A DNA stretch of 36,305 nt, taken from a virus. A program made the translations under genes and the position numbers. Below, piece by piece: positions 1 through 7,825 of the stretch (position 1 is the stretch's first letter; the number at the start of each line of letters is the position of its first letter). The notes beneath the pieces are model-generated. The model was not told the origin of the DNA. It did not search any database and saw nothing but the letters and a program-made list of their open reading frames with translations. The stretch spans positions 1-36,305 of IMG/VR virus record IMGVR_UViG_3300035698_008418, one strand, 5' to 3'.

Positions 1-57
1 ATGGGCGAAAAATTAGAGGGTGTAATTAAGCGCATGGAGAATAATTATTATGACTAA
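1..57 (+). CDS. 3' end of a truncated gene, or an 18-residue ORF
   Basis: The frame is open from base 1 to a TAA at 55-57 and ends in residues VIKRMENNYYD. Its stop overlaps the ATG of the next gene by eight bases, the tight coupling seen between real genes elsewhere in the window, so this is probably the tail of a gene cut by the window edge. Base 1 happens to be an ATG, so an 18-residue peptide is also possible. There is too little sequence to assign a function. Confidence 0.35.
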   Translation: MGEKLEGVIKRMENNYYD

Positions 58-499
58 AACAACAGAAGAAATGAAAGCGAGTGTTGAGGGTGCGCCAGAG
101 GGAAACATAACACTTGGCAGTTACAACATGGATTTTCATGTTTATGCCTACACCCTTAAAGAAGGCTCATTAATATCATCAATAGAAGTTCAATCTGCAT
201 TTAATGCGATAAGTGCTGATATTGAGAGTGATTTGATTAAGTTGCGCAAAGAGGTTGAAGCTAAAGATAAGCGTATTGCAGAGCTTGAGAAAGAAAACAA
301 AGTACTCAAGATAACCATAGACCACTGTATTAAAGATTGGCAAGTTGAGCAAATGATGCTTGAACAGCAAGCTAAAGGAATTGAAGAATCTTTAAATTAC
401 GTAATGGAATCAAAAAGCAAAATAGTAACGGTCAGTAGTTTGCTTTTATACGCAGAGGATTTACGCAAACAAGCAAGCGAGTTAGATAAAGCCAAATGA
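50..499 (+). CDS. hypothetical coiled-coil protein
   Basis: 149 residues. The ATG at 50 has a GGAG about ten bases upstream. Residues about 48-85 are a charged heptad-like stretch rich in K, E and L (for example RKEVEAKDKRIAELEKENK), a strong coiled-coil signature. The C-terminal third is also helical and charged. No transmembrane segment or catalytic motif is visible. It is the first complete gene of a left-end cluster of small proteins, and its TGA overlaps the next ATG (ATGA), so translation is coupled. Similar coiled-coil proteins are common among phage accessory genes, but I do not recognise this one. Confidence 0.75.
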   Translation: MTKTTEEMKASVEGAPEGNITLGSYNMDFHVYAYTLKEGSLISSIEVQSAFNAISADIESDLIKLRKEVEAKDKRIAELEKENKVLKITIDHCIKDWQVEQMMLEQQAKGIEESLNYVMESKSKIVTVSSLLLYAEDLRKQASELDKAK

Positions 500-657
500 A
501 AAATAAATATTCAACGCTAGAGTTGAGTAAACTTTTAAGCGTTAAGGTTAGAACTATAAGACAAGGGCATTACGAAAACGGCCATTATAAAGGCTTTAAA
601 CCTTGCGGATACTCACCTTTAGATCGTAAAATGTATGTATGGCATAAGCCAGATTAA
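496..657 (+). CDS. small HTH-like protein, NGHY family copy A
   Basis: 53 residues, starting at the ATG that overlaps the previous stop by four bases. The N-terminus (residues 5-25) reads like a short helix-turn-helix: STLELSKLLSVKVRTIRQ. It is followed by an NGHY motif, a proline, a tyrosine and a final YVW segment. The protein encoded at 1184-1342 has the same order (ELxK, V, T, NGHY, P, Y, YIW), so the two are paralogues. The size and arrangement recall small excisionase/AlpA-type or MerR-like DNA-binding proteins; this is inference from pattern only. The stop codon runs directly into an AACCAACC motif (657-664). Confidence 0.65.
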   Translation: MKNKYSTLELSKLLSVKVRTIRQGHYENGHYKGFKPCGYSPLDRKMYVWHKPD

Positions 658-681
658 ACCAACCAAAAACAAGGGTAGACC

Positions 682-936
682 ATGAAATTATTACCAAAGT
701 TAAAAGCAATTTTTAAGCGTAAAAAAGTAGCATATCTAATTTGTTACACCGCAACATGTAAGATCAATAACAAATTAATCCTATCTCACAGGATAATAAA
801 TTTTTCATTAAAAATAAAAGACCGAGACTTTGAAGGTTTAATTGATTATATAGCCGACGAAAATAACGTTGAAAACATTGTTTTTACGAGTATTTTTTAT
901 TTAGGTAAAGAAACAAGGGTTAGCAATGAATATTAA
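682..936 (+). CDS. hypothetical protein
   Basis: 84 residues, ATG preceded by AACCAACC (657-664) and an AAGGGTA Shine-Dalgarno-like sequence, the leader type repeated at many early genes. The protein starts with a basic segment (KLLPKLKAIFKRKK), then a hydrophobic strand with two cysteines (YLICYTATC), and ends acidic. There is no clear transmembrane helix and no recognisable family. It overlaps the next gene by 11 bases. Confidence 0.6.
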   Translation: MKLLPKLKAIFKRKKVAYLICYTATCKINNKLILSHRIINFSLKIKDRDFEGLIDYIADENNVENIVFTSIFYLGKETRVSNEY

Positions 937-1177
937 CGAGATACAAATAATATCAAGCAAATTACTGCAGTTACAAAGCGCTAAATATGCTTTTACGAGA
1001 AAGTTAGCTTTAGGTATAGATCTGGTTTATGAGGTAGCACCGGATTGTACCGAAAAAATGAGTATTTATAATAGTAATTTAAACGCAATAATTGCTGATT
1101 TTTTAGACTCTGAAATACAAGATCTAAAGCAAGAACTAAAAATCGCATTTAACGAAAAACCAACCAATAAGGAATAG
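926..1177 (+). CDS. hypothetical helical protein
   Basis: 83 residues. The ATG at 926 lies inside the end of the preceding gene and has AAGGGT eight bases upstream. The protein is mostly helical and charged, with leucine-rich stretches at residues 8-30 and 55-75. The last codons (PTNKE) are written over an AACCAACC motif at 1158-1165, so the leader of the next gene overlaps this coding end. Function unknown. Confidence 0.6.
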   Translation: MNINEIQIISSKLLQLQSAKYAFTRKLALGIDLVYEVAPDCTEKMSIYNSNLNAIIADFLDSEIQDLKQELKIAFNEKPTNKE

Positions 1178-1183
1178 CAAAAA

Positions 1184-1342
1184 ATGACAACCAAAGAGCT
1201 AGCAAAAAAATTCAACGTTAGAACCGATACAGTTACAGCGGCATTTCAAAAGAACGGCCATTACCGAAATTATGTTCCTAGCAGTTACGAAGAAACAGGG
1301 CGTAAAGGCGCTAAACAGTACATATGGGAGCTTATAAAATGA
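1184..1342 (+). CDS. small HTH-like protein, NGHY family copy B
   Basis: 52 residues, paralogous in layout to the protein at 496-657. An HTH-like start (TTKELAKKFNVRTDTVTAAF) leads to an NGHY motif, P, Y and a terminal YIW. The ATG follows AACCAACC and AAGGAAT. The stop forms ATGA with the next gene. Such small proteins usually bind DNA as winged or simple HTH domains; the assignment rests on pattern, not on a family match. Confidence 0.65.
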   Translation: MTTKELAKKFNVRTDTVTAAFQKNGHYRNYVPSSYEETGRKGAKQYIWELIK

Positions 1343-1581
1343 TACACTATCCATTAACCCAAGGCTTCGAAACAATAGAAAAAATAGAGTTGGTTTTAAA
1401 GTTTGGTCGCTTTAATGAGCCAATGCAAAAAGCGCTAATAAATCATTTTGTTTATGGTTGGTCTAAAAACACGATCGCGTTTACTTTTGATATTCTATTA
1501 CCGAACATTGAAAAGGCAGTAAAACGAACAAATGAAATACACAATACAGCGTGTTTAATTGCTTTCAACTGTAAGACATAG
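1339..1581 (+). CDS. putative HTH protein, possibly KorA/PapB-like
   Basis: 80 residues when started at the ATG that overlaps the previous TGA (ATGA). An in-frame ATG at 1324 lies deeper in the upstream gene and is less likely. Residues about 36-65 (ALINHFVYGWSKNTIAF, then IEKAVKRTNEIH) have the spacing of a helix-turn-helix seen in KorA/TrfB or PapB-type regulators: a helix, a G-containing turn, then a recognition helix ending in a basic stretch. This is weak evidence. The context of several small DNA-binding-like proteins is compatible. Confidence 0.5.
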   Translation: MIHYPLTQGFETIEKIELVLKFGRFNEPMQKALINHFVYGWSKNTIAFTFDILLPNIEKAVKRTNEIHNTACLIAFNCKT

Positions 1582-1597
1582 GCAGTGGTTATCACTT

Positions 1598-1750
1598 ATG
1601 AATCAATACATAGAAATAGTATTAGCCAGTATAGCCGCCTTATTGATTATTTTTCCTATAGCAATACATTTAGGCCGCCTAATTATGCTTTACAGGCCCA
1701 AGCAACCAAAGGGGGTTAACAGTGAAAGTAAAAAAGATCCCAAAGAATAA
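1598..1750 (+). CDS. small single-pass membrane protein
   Basis: 50 residues from the ATG at 1598; a longer TTG start at 1559 lies inside the previous gene. Residues 4-30 (IEIVLASIAALLIIFPIAI and on) form one transmembrane helix. A basic, proline-containing cytoplasmic tail (YRPKQPKG, KKDPKE) follows, so N-out/C-in is likely by the positive-inside rule. The role is unknown. It overlaps the next gene by 29 bases. Confidence 0.5.
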   Translation: MNQYIEIVLASIAALLIIFPIAIHLGRLIMLYRPKQPKGVNSESKKDPKE

Positions 1751-1910
1751 AAACGTTTGGACTAGAGCCAACGAAGAAAGACTCTATAAAATATGGAAAG
1801 CCGGCGCAACAATGGAAGAAATATATTTAGCATTTCCCGAGAGAGAAAAAAACGGGATTCATTCTAAAATGTTACGGCATGGACTAAAGCGCAGAGTAGA
1901 AAAAAGATGA
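1722..1910 (+). CDS. GcrA/SANT-like HTH protein
   Basis: 62 residues from a GTG preceded by a strong GGGGG Shine-Dalgarno sequence. The core has a tryptophan-led first helix (VWTRANEERLYKIWKAGAT), a second helix (EEIYLAF) and a third (IHSKMLRHGLKRR). This is the order of GcrA-like or SANT/Myb-type DNA-binding domains found in many phages (WTxExxxxLxxLWxxG ... N/H-x-K-x-x-RLGL). It probably binds DNA; the target is unknown. Confidence 0.6.
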   Translation: MKVKKIPKNKNVWTRANEERLYKIWKAGATMEEIYLAFPEREKNGIHSKMLRHGLKRRVEKR

Positions 1911-2356
1911 GAAACTACCGATTAACCTTAAGCACTAAAAAAGACTTTTTAGAACAAATAAACGAGATATTAACCGAGAACCCGCAAGACGCCGTTTATG
2001 TTAATGTGGACAAGAAAAAGAAAAAGCGATCATTATCGGCAAATGCTCAATATCAAGTATGGTTAAAACAAATATCAGAGTTTACGACAACGGACTTAAA
2101 AACCGCAACCGCTGAAACAAAAATAGATTTTGGTTTGCCGATACTTTTAGATGATCCGCAAGTTGGTCCCGTATTGGGCCATGCTTTAGATTCTGCAGGT
2201 TGGGACAGAATGACAAGAGAGCAACAGGTTAAATTTATATCTATTATTCAAATGTCTAGTATTATGGACACTAAGCAACACAACCAGTATAGAGAAAACA
2301 TTATTCATTATTGGAATATTAATGGACTAAGTCTAGGCTACATTGATAATGGCTAA
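1907..2356 (+). CDS. NinB/YbcN-like recombination protein
   Basis: 149 residues, ATGA overlap with the previous gene. A basic KKKKKRSLSANAQYQVWLKQI segment at about residues 37-57 matches the 'R-S/T-L-S-x-N-A-x-x-x-x-W' signature of the NinB/YbcN family of phage ssDNA-binding recombination proteins. It is followed by the family's second half (LTREQ-like 'MTREQQVKFIS' and 'HNQYRENIIHYW'). In lambdoid phages these proteins assist Red-type recombination. Here the gene sits next to packaging, far from the annealase at 27311, SSB and NinG. Confidence 0.55.
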   Translation: MRNYRLTLSTKKDFLEQINEILTENPQDAVYVNVDKKKKKRSLSANAQYQVWLKQISEFTTTDLKTATAETKIDFGLPILLDDPQVGPVLGHALDSAGWDRMTREQQVKFISIIQMSSIMDTKQHNQYRENIIHYWNINGLSLGYIDNG

Positions 2357-2439
2357 TCTATAAAAGCGATTAAACTATGAGTTTCTAATTGGTTCAGTGA
2401 ATTAATTATTTACCCTATAAAAAATGGATCGGTGATCTT

Positions 2440-2850
2440 ATGGCAGTAAATCAAACAACCGCAAAACCAACAACTAAGCGCAATCAAACAGGCAAGAAAC
2501 GCGGCCCTAAACCACACAAGCCAACGGCATTAAGCAGAAATACTGTTACGCTACATGCTCAAGTAGGAACGCCGCAACCGCTAATAGCTAGAGCTTTAGG
2601 TATTAGCAAGCCGACACTATTAAAAAACTACCGCGAAGAATTAGATTTAGCAACTGCAGAGCTAAACGCCGAAGTAATGGGGCATTTAATAAAAAAGATC
2701 CGGGACGGTGACACAAGATCTATTTTCTTTTGGTTAAAGACTAAAGGCGGGTTTAGAGAGCGCGAGCGAGAGAAGGACGAGAAAGCAGACAACAACGAAG
2801 TATTAGCGCAAGCCTTAGCCGCTTTAGTAAGTCGGTTAGAGGGCGCTTAG
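2440..2850 (+). CDS. terminase small subunit (putative)
   Basis: 136 residues immediately upstream of the large terminase, with a one-base stop/start overlap. The N-terminus is basic and disordered (TTKRNQTGKKRGPKPHKPT). A helix-turn-helix follows at about residues 46-70 (GTPQPLIARALGISKPTLLKNY), then a helical region with NAEVMGHLIKKIRDGD and FWLKTKGGFRERE. This is the usual plan of a small terminase: DNA recognition, then oligomerisation. It would bind the packaging site and load the TerL motor. Position and HTH support the call. Confidence 0.85.
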   Translation: MAVNQTTAKPTTKRNQTGKKRGPKPHKPTALSRNTVTLHAQVGTPQPLIARALGISKPTLLKNYREELDLATAELNAEVMGHLIKKIRDGDTRSIFFWLKTKGGFREREREKDEKADNNEVLAQALAALVSRLEGA

Positions 2851-4184
2851 TGGACGCTAAAACGGGCTTAATACAATTAGATAAGCAATTGAGCCGTTGG
2901 TATAAATTAATTGATATACCAGAACAGCTTTTAATGGTTTCAGCTATCCCGAAAGGGGCTAGGTTTTTGGTTGTTCCGGCAGGGCGAAGATCAGGGAAAA
3001 CAGAGAGGGCGAAAAGGTTTTTAGGAAAACAAGCCTTAAAGCATAGTAATGAAAAATATTTTGCGGCGGCCCCAACCCGAGATCAAGCGAAAAAAATATT
3101 TTGGGATGATCTTAAAGATCTAACGCTTAGTTATACTCACTCCAAAGCCCCGAGCGAAAGTGAATTGAAAATATTCCTTGATAATGGCACAGAGGTTCAC
3201 GTTATAGGCTTAGACAAGCCGCAAAGGATCGAAGGTATAAACTGGACGGGCGGCGTTATAGATGAAATAGCAGACGTTAAAGAGCAGGCTATGGAAGCTA
3301 ACATAATGCCGGCACTAAACACCGTTGATCCTAGACGGCCAGATTATAGAGCATGGTGTATTTTTTGCGGAGTACCGGACGGATTAAATCATTTTTATCG
3401 ATTGGCTGAATATGCAAAGACAAGCAACGATCCCGATTATGTTTATATTCATTGGACTAGCGATCGAATATTACCGCCGGACGTTATAGAAAACGCAAAA
3501 AGAACAATGAGCGCCAAGCAGTATAAGCAAGAATATCAAGCGAGCTTTGAAACCGCGACGGGTAGAATTTACGAAGATTACACTAACGCTAACTTAACAG
3601 ACGAAACAATAAAAGATCATGAGCAGTTGCACTGGATGCACGATCAGAATTATACGCCACTATCAAGCGCGATCGGAGTCATTAGAAATAATGGAAAAGA
3701 TTTATATTTATTGGATGAAATAGTTTTATTAAGCGCAGTTAGTAAAGAAAGCGCGTTAGAGTTTATAGAGAAGTACAAAGATCATAAAAATAAACATGTT
3801 AAAATATACGGGGATCCCGCAGGTAGGGCGGGAGAAAAACACGGCCACAATTCAGATTATAATGATATAGAGGATGTATTAAGCGCTAACGGTTGGAAGT
3901 ATACCCGCTTAGTGGCAAAAGCTCATCCCGCAATTAAAGACCGACAGAACGCCGTAAGGGCCAAGATATTAACCGCGAGTAACGAGATCTCTTTATTTGT
4001 GAACAAAAAAACTGCAAAATGGTGCCACGAAGGTTTAGCAACTGTTCAGCTTCAAAGCGGTTCAACTTTCCAAGAGGATCAGCGGAACGATTATCAACAT
4101 ATTACAACCGCAATAGGTTATATGGTTGCTAAGGTATGGCCGACAAATAGAAAAAAAGCGATTACAGCGCCAAAGGCGGGTTAA
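2850..4184 (+). CDS. terL: terminase large subunit
   Basis: 444 residues, GTG start overlapping the small-terminase stop. The N-terminal ATPase has a Walker A at residues 43-51 (PAGRRSGKT) and a Walker B at about 134-139 (GGVIDE). The C-terminal half has RNase H-like nuclease features: an aspartate around 265 before the first strand (SSAIGVI), a following strand with LLDEIV, and a second acidic site around 322 (YGDPAGRAGEKHGHNSD). It powers DNA translocation into the prohead and cuts concatemers. The length is normal. The headful or cohesive-end strategy cannot be told from the sequence. Confidence 0.96.
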   Translation: MDAKTGLIQLDKQLSRWYKLIDIPEQLLMVSAIPKGARFLVVPAGRRSGKTERAKRFLGKQALKHSNEKYFAAAPTRDQAKKIFWDDLKDLTLSYTHSKAPSESELKIFLDNGTEVHVIGLDKPQRIEGINWTGGVIDEIADVKEQAMEANIMPALNTVDPRRPDYRAWCIFCGVPDGLNHFYRLAEYAKTSNDPDYVYIHWTSDRILPPDVIENAKRTMSAKQYKQEYQASFETATGRIYEDYTNANLTDETIKDHEQLHWMHDQNYTPLSSAIGVIRNNGKDLYLLDEIVLLSAVSKESALEFIEKYKDHKNKHVKIYGDPAGRAGEKHGHNSDYNDIEDVLSANGWKYTRLVAKAHPAIKDRQNAVRAKILTASNEISLFVNKKTAKWCHEGLATVQLQSGSTFQEDQRNDYQHITTAIGYMVAKVWPTNRKKAITAPKAG

Positions 4185-4189
4185 ATAAA

Positions 4190-4348
4190 ATGTTTGCTAC
4201 TTTGATGGAGATGTATTTTTTTTGGGTTGGCTTGTCAGTTGGCTTTTTAGTTGGGGCTTACTTTTGCTTTCGTTTGGTTGAAAATAATTTGCAAAAGTTA
4301 GAAAACGAAGTTAATGAAATAAGAAAGTTGGTGATTGATAATGGCTGA
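4190..4348 (+). CDS. small membrane protein between terminase and minor head gene
   Basis: 52 residues, five bases after terL. It starts with an aromatic-rich transmembrane helix at about residues 8-28 (MYFFWVGLSVGFLVGAYF), followed by a short heptad-like cytoplasmic helix (ENNLQKLENEVNEIRKLV). The stop overlaps the next gene by eight bases. Its base usage is T-rich, unlike the neighbouring terL. The TM plus coiled-coil layout recalls small holin or spanin-type proteins, but the location in the packaging module is unusual. Function unknown. Confidence 0.6.
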   Translation: MFATLMEMYFFWVGLSVGFLVGAYFCFRLVENNLQKLENEVNEIRKLVIDNG

Positions 4349-5465
4349 TTATGATTTAGATTTATTTTTAAGACATCAACTTTATTTAGAAAGGTTGGCA
4401 ACAGGCGGCCAGAATAAATTACTCGATAATATGCAAGAGGTTTATTTAGATATACGCCGGTTATTAAATGAGTATGAAACGATACCCAACCGCAGAGCGC
4501 TAAATAAAATAGTTAAAGAGATCCAAGAGCTTGTTTTAGAATCTAAAGGATGGGATTTGTTAACTCAGGAAAACTTGAAAGACTTGGCAATTTACGAGGC
4601 CACTTGGCAAGCAAGCTATCAAACAGAAATGACAGGATTAAGCGCGGCGGTTCCAAGTGAGGCTCAAGTATTAAATTTCATTAATAGCTCACTAATGAGC
4701 CTTACAACGGGCCAGTTAAATCAAACTGGTGTATGGTCGCAATTTACCGAGCAGAATTTAAACGGCATGGCCGAGGTTGTTAATAACATCGTAAAGCGGG
4801 GATTTGTTCGCGGTGAAACAATCGGAGAAATACAAAAGCAGATCAGGCAAGCCAATAACGGCATAATTAGAAGAAATGCCGTTGCACTAGCTAGAACTGG
4901 TTATATACATTATGCGGCCCAAGCTAACGAGGCAATGATCCAAGCTAACAGCGATATATTAGATAATTACTTTTACGTTGTTACATTCGACAACAGAACA
5001 AGTGACATTTGTATTGGTATTACTAAATTCAATGAGGAAGGTAATCGCTTTAAAGTTGGAGATCCTGCCGCACCTATTCCGCCTTTGCATTATCAATGCA
5101 GAACAAGACGAATGGCGGTACCAAAAAACTATCAAATATTCGGCACTAAAGCGGCCGTAGGTGGCAACGATGGAGAGGACGCGGCAGAGGCTTTTAAAGG
5201 TAAAAAAGATCGCTTACGTACAGCCTCACAAGTTAGATACAAGGGCAGAAAAAGCAACGATATATTTAACGCCGGCCCAATTGATGCGAGGTTAAGTTAC
5301 GAGAAATGGTTGAAGCAACAGCCCCGTTGGTTTATTGATGATACATTAGGCCCAAAGAGAGCTAGTTTATTAATAGATCGAAAAATACCATTGAATAATT
5401 TTAGTGATATGACCGGAAAACCGTTAACAATTGACGAAATAATACAGCGCGAAAGCAAAGGATAA
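4341..5465 (+). CDS. minor head / head morphogenesis protein (Mu F-like, SPP1 gp7-like)
   Basis: 374 residues from the ATG at 4341; an in-frame TTG two codons upstream is less likely. The C-terminal half carries the Mu F-like signature: DNRTSDICIG at about residues 220-229, then PIPPLHYQCRTRRMAVP about 25 residues later, with the conserved cysteines. The N-terminal half is helical. The family sits inside the head and assists capsid assembly or DNA ejection. Here it comes before the portal gene, the reverse of the common portal-then-minor-head order. Confidence 0.85.
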   Translation: MADYDLDLFLRHQLYLERLATGGQNKLLDNMQEVYLDIRRLLNEYETIPNRRALNKIVKEIQELVLESKGWDLLTQENLKDLAIYEATWQASYQTEMTGLSAAVPSEAQVLNFINSSLMSLTTGQLNQTGVWSQFTEQNLNGMAEVVNNIVKRGFVRGETIGEIQKQIRQANNGIIRRNAVALARTGYIHYAAQANEAMIQANSDILDNYFYVVTFDNRTSDICIGITKFNEEGNRFKVGDPAAPIPPLHYQCRTRRMAVPKNYQIFGTKAAVGGNDGEDAAEAFKGKKDRLRTASQVRYKGRKSNDIFNAGPIDARLSYEKWLKQQPRWFIDDTLGPKRASLLIDRKIPLNNFSDMTGKPLTIDEIIQRESKG

Positions 5466-5468
5466 AAA

Positions 5469-6971
5469 ATGGCAACTTCAAGCACTAACGCAAATGATAT
5501 TAACAATATAGCGGTTCAGGTATCGGTTCATCCAAATTATGACGATGCAAAATACGAAATTAAAAAGATCCGTGATTGCGTCGCGGGTTCGCCAAAAATC
5601 AAAAAGGAAAATTACCTTTATTTACCTCATCCAAGCCAAGTCGATACAGAGAGCGAAGAACAAAGAGCGCGTTACTCTGAGTTTATTAACGGCGCAGAAT
5701 ATGACGATCAGCCAAAAGATACTTTGCAAACTATGGTTGGTAAAATGCGAGTTAATGAATCAACAATTAAGTTACCGCCGAAAATTGATTACATGATCCA
5801 GAATAGCGACGGAGACGGGCAATCATTGCAGGCGGCTATTGAATTTAGCATATCCAACGTATTACAAACGAAGTGGCATTTATTGGTCGCTGATTACTCA
5901 GGGTTAAGTGATGTTGATTTAAAAGAGGTTTCTTTAGCTGATGCTAAGGAGATAAACCCAAGGGCCAATATTAAGCAATACAAACGTGAAAACGTCGTAA
6001 ATTGGCACTTTGATCGCATTGACGGAAAAATGCAGATCAGATGGATCATGTTGTTAGAAACAGGGACGGAATTTAACGAGGAAACTTACACACATACTGC
6101 AGTGCAAAGTTATTTAATTTTAGGGCTAGATGAAAATAACGATTACTACCAAAAGAAAATAGTGTACAGCCAAAGCGGTAAAAATGAAGGACAAAAAAGC
6201 TATATTACTGTTAATAGTAAGCCGGTTAAATTTTTGCCGATTCAAATAATATCAGATCAGGAATTGGACTCCGGAGAGTTACCGACAGCGGTAGGCACTT
6301 TGCATAAAATATGTGAGGCTTCACTTCATAAGTATAGAGTTAGCGCAGTATATAAAGAGGTTCAAAGAAACCTAGCGCCGACGACATTTACAAAAGGTTG
6401 GCAGAGTGGCGATCTTGATTTGTTCACAGAAATTAACAGCGGCCGCAATTACATATCGACAGGGGCCGGATCTGTAAATAACTTGCCAAATGAGATCGAA
6501 TACAGCGTAGTTTCTGCAAGCATGGAAATGGACGACTTTCATTGGTATTTTGCCTATGCAGATAAAAAGATCCTTTCTATGGGTGGCGTAGCTAAACAAG
6601 AGACCGGCAACATGACGGCAACAGAGGCGGATATAAACGCGGCCGAGCAAAACAGCAAGCTAACCTCAATAGCTGATAATGCAGAAAACGCATATTCTAA
6701 CGCCCTTTCTTATTGCCTTATGTTTGAGGGTGTAATCGATCAAGAAAATGTAAATGATTACGGCGATCTAATTAATGTTGATTTACCGCGAGATTTTGCA
6801 ACGCCTAAGCTTTCAGTAGACGAGGTAAGGGTAGTTATTGAAACGGTTCAGATGGGCCTTAAAACAAGGCAACAAGCCGTTATTTTATTAAATCAGGGCG
6901 GTTGGGACTATCAGGACGCAGTAGTTACACTGGCAGAGCTAGAGAGCGAGCCGCCGGCCGTGTTGACTTAA
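5469..6971 (+). CDS. portal protein, DUF4055-like
   Basis: 500 residues, AAGGATA ribosome-binding site. The N-terminal region with a paired-tyrosine segment (ENYLYLPHPSQ), then the segment ending TIKLPPKI, matches the DUF4055 portal type, in which a '(V/M)G.(V)...PPK' segment precedes the clip and stem. The middle has β-rich wing sequences and 'KFLPIQII'. A long C-terminal helix region (NMTATEADINAAEQNSKL) is typical of the portal crown and stem. It would form the dodecameric channel at the capsid vertex to which the terminase docks. Position after terL and before scaffold and capsid agrees. Confidence 0.85.
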   Translation: MATSSTNANDINNIAVQVSVHPNYDDAKYEIKKIRDCVAGSPKIKKENYLYLPHPSQVDTESEEQRARYSEFINGAEYDDQPKDTLQTMVGKMRVNESTIKLPPKIDYMIQNSDGDGQSLQAAIEFSISNVLQTKWHLLVADYSGLSDVDLKEVSLADAKEINPRANIKQYKRENVVNWHFDRIDGKMQIRWIMLLETGTEFNEETYTHTAVQSYLILGLDENNDYYQKKIVYSQSGKNEGQKSYITVNSKPVKFLPIQIISDQELDSGELPTAVGTLHKICEASLHKYRVSAVYKEVQRNLAPTTFTKGWQSGDLDLFTEINSGRNYISTGAGSVNNLPNEIEYSVVSASMEMDDFHWYFAYADKKILSMGGVAKQETGNMTATEADINAAEQNSKLTSIADNAENAYSNALSYCLMFEGVIDQENVNDYGDLINVDLPRDFATPKLSVDEVRVVIETVQMGLKTRQQAVILLNQGGWDYQDAVVTLAELESEPPAVLT

Positions 6972-6991
6972 TTAAAAAACAAGACCATAAT
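6963..6991 (+). promoter_or_regulatory. sigma70-like promoter for scaffold and capsid genes
   Basis: TTGACT (6963-6968) and CATAAT (6986-6991) are separated by exactly 17 bases, a 5/6 match to each consensus box. The -35 box lies in the last codons of the portal gene. The downstream gap of about 60 bases is AT-rich and has no other gene. This would give extra transcription of the most abundant head proteins. It lacks the CTTTAC/GTAAAG palindrome of the early promoters. Confidence 0.6.
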
Positions 6992-7053
6992 TAAATCTAT
7001 TAAACCGATTAGCAGTGCTGATCCTAATCAATTAACTTATACGGTGTATAAAA

Positions 7054-7812
7054 ATGTTTGTTAAAAAACTGGATGAATTACCCGAGAACTTGAGAGCGCA
7101 GTTTGTAGAAAGCGAGTTTAACGGGGAAAAAGGGTTTCAACACAAAGAAACAGTTGCTTTGTTAAATAGCATGAAAAACGCTAAGGCAGAGCGAGACGAA
7201 ATAAAAGGGAAATACGGCGATTTAGAGACGCGGTTAAACGCTTTTGAAGAAACCAAGAAAACGGAAATTGAAGCGGCCCGGGCCGAGGCTTTAGAAAAAG
7301 CCAGAACCAATGGAGACGTTGCAGTAATAGAGCAACGATACCAACAGCAATTAGATGATCTCAAAGAGAGATCAAGCCAAGAAACAGAAACTTGGAAAAA
7401 TAAATATGCTGAATTGAAAACAAACAATATTAAAGCAACAAAAAATAGTTTGGTTTCAGATCTAGCGGTAGATATGGCAAATGAGAAAGCAAATAAGGCT
7501 TTCAAAGTGTTGCTATCTAGTAGGGTTGATATTGATCCGGAAACTGGAAAAGTAATTTATCTTGATGAAAATGGCGGTGCTACTTCACTAGATGCGGAAG
7601 GATTCAAAGCGGAAATTAAAAAGGACGATATGTTTGCGCCGTTATTAAAAAGCGGCATAGTTACAAACGGCGGCGGAAACGCTAACGGTGGCGGTGGCGG
7701 TGCTAATACCACAAAGAAATTTAACGAGTATAGCGGGGCAGAATTGAAGGATATAAGATCAAGGGATCCTCAGCTTTACGACCGTTTAAAAAACGAATAT
7801 AAAAACACCTAA
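7054..7812 (+). CDS. capsid scaffolding protein
   Basis: 252 residues directly before the major capsid gene. It is almost wholly charged helix: a long coiled coil covers about residues 40-135 (AKAERDEIKGKYGDLETRL, DDLKERSSQETETWKNKY). A glycine/asparagine linker (NGGGNANGGGGGAN) at about 208-222 separates a short basic C-terminal helix (AELKDIRSRDPQLYDRLKN) that probably contacts the coat. The start motif 'F.....LPE.L...F' is common in phage scaffolds. It guides procapsid assembly and is lost on maturation. No protease gene is visible nearby. Confidence 0.85.
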   Translation: MFVKKLDELPENLRAQFVESEFNGEKGFQHKETVALLNSMKNAKAERDEIKGKYGDLETRLNAFEETKKTEIEAARAEALEKARTNGDVAVIEQRYQQQLDDLKERSSQETETWKNKYAELKTNNIKATKNSLVSDLAVDMANEKANKAFKVLLSSRVDIDPETGKVIYLDENGGATSLDAEGFKAEIKKDDMFAPLLKSGIVTNGGGNANGGGGGANTTKKFNEYSGAELKDIRSRDPQLYDRLKNEYKNT

Positions 7813-7825
7813 AGGATAACCAAAA

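Noticed and set aside
1559-1597. TTG-initiated extension of the membrane protein at 1598
   Set aside because: It runs into the preceding gene and adds a basic non-hydrophobic stretch; the ATG at 1598 gives a regular small membrane protein, though the ribosome-binding site is weak in either case.
2391-2419. Promoter before the small terminase gene
   Set aside because: TATAAA near 2416 has no -35 box at a suitable distance (TTGGTT is 21 bases away and TTCAGT is a poor match), so it was not called.
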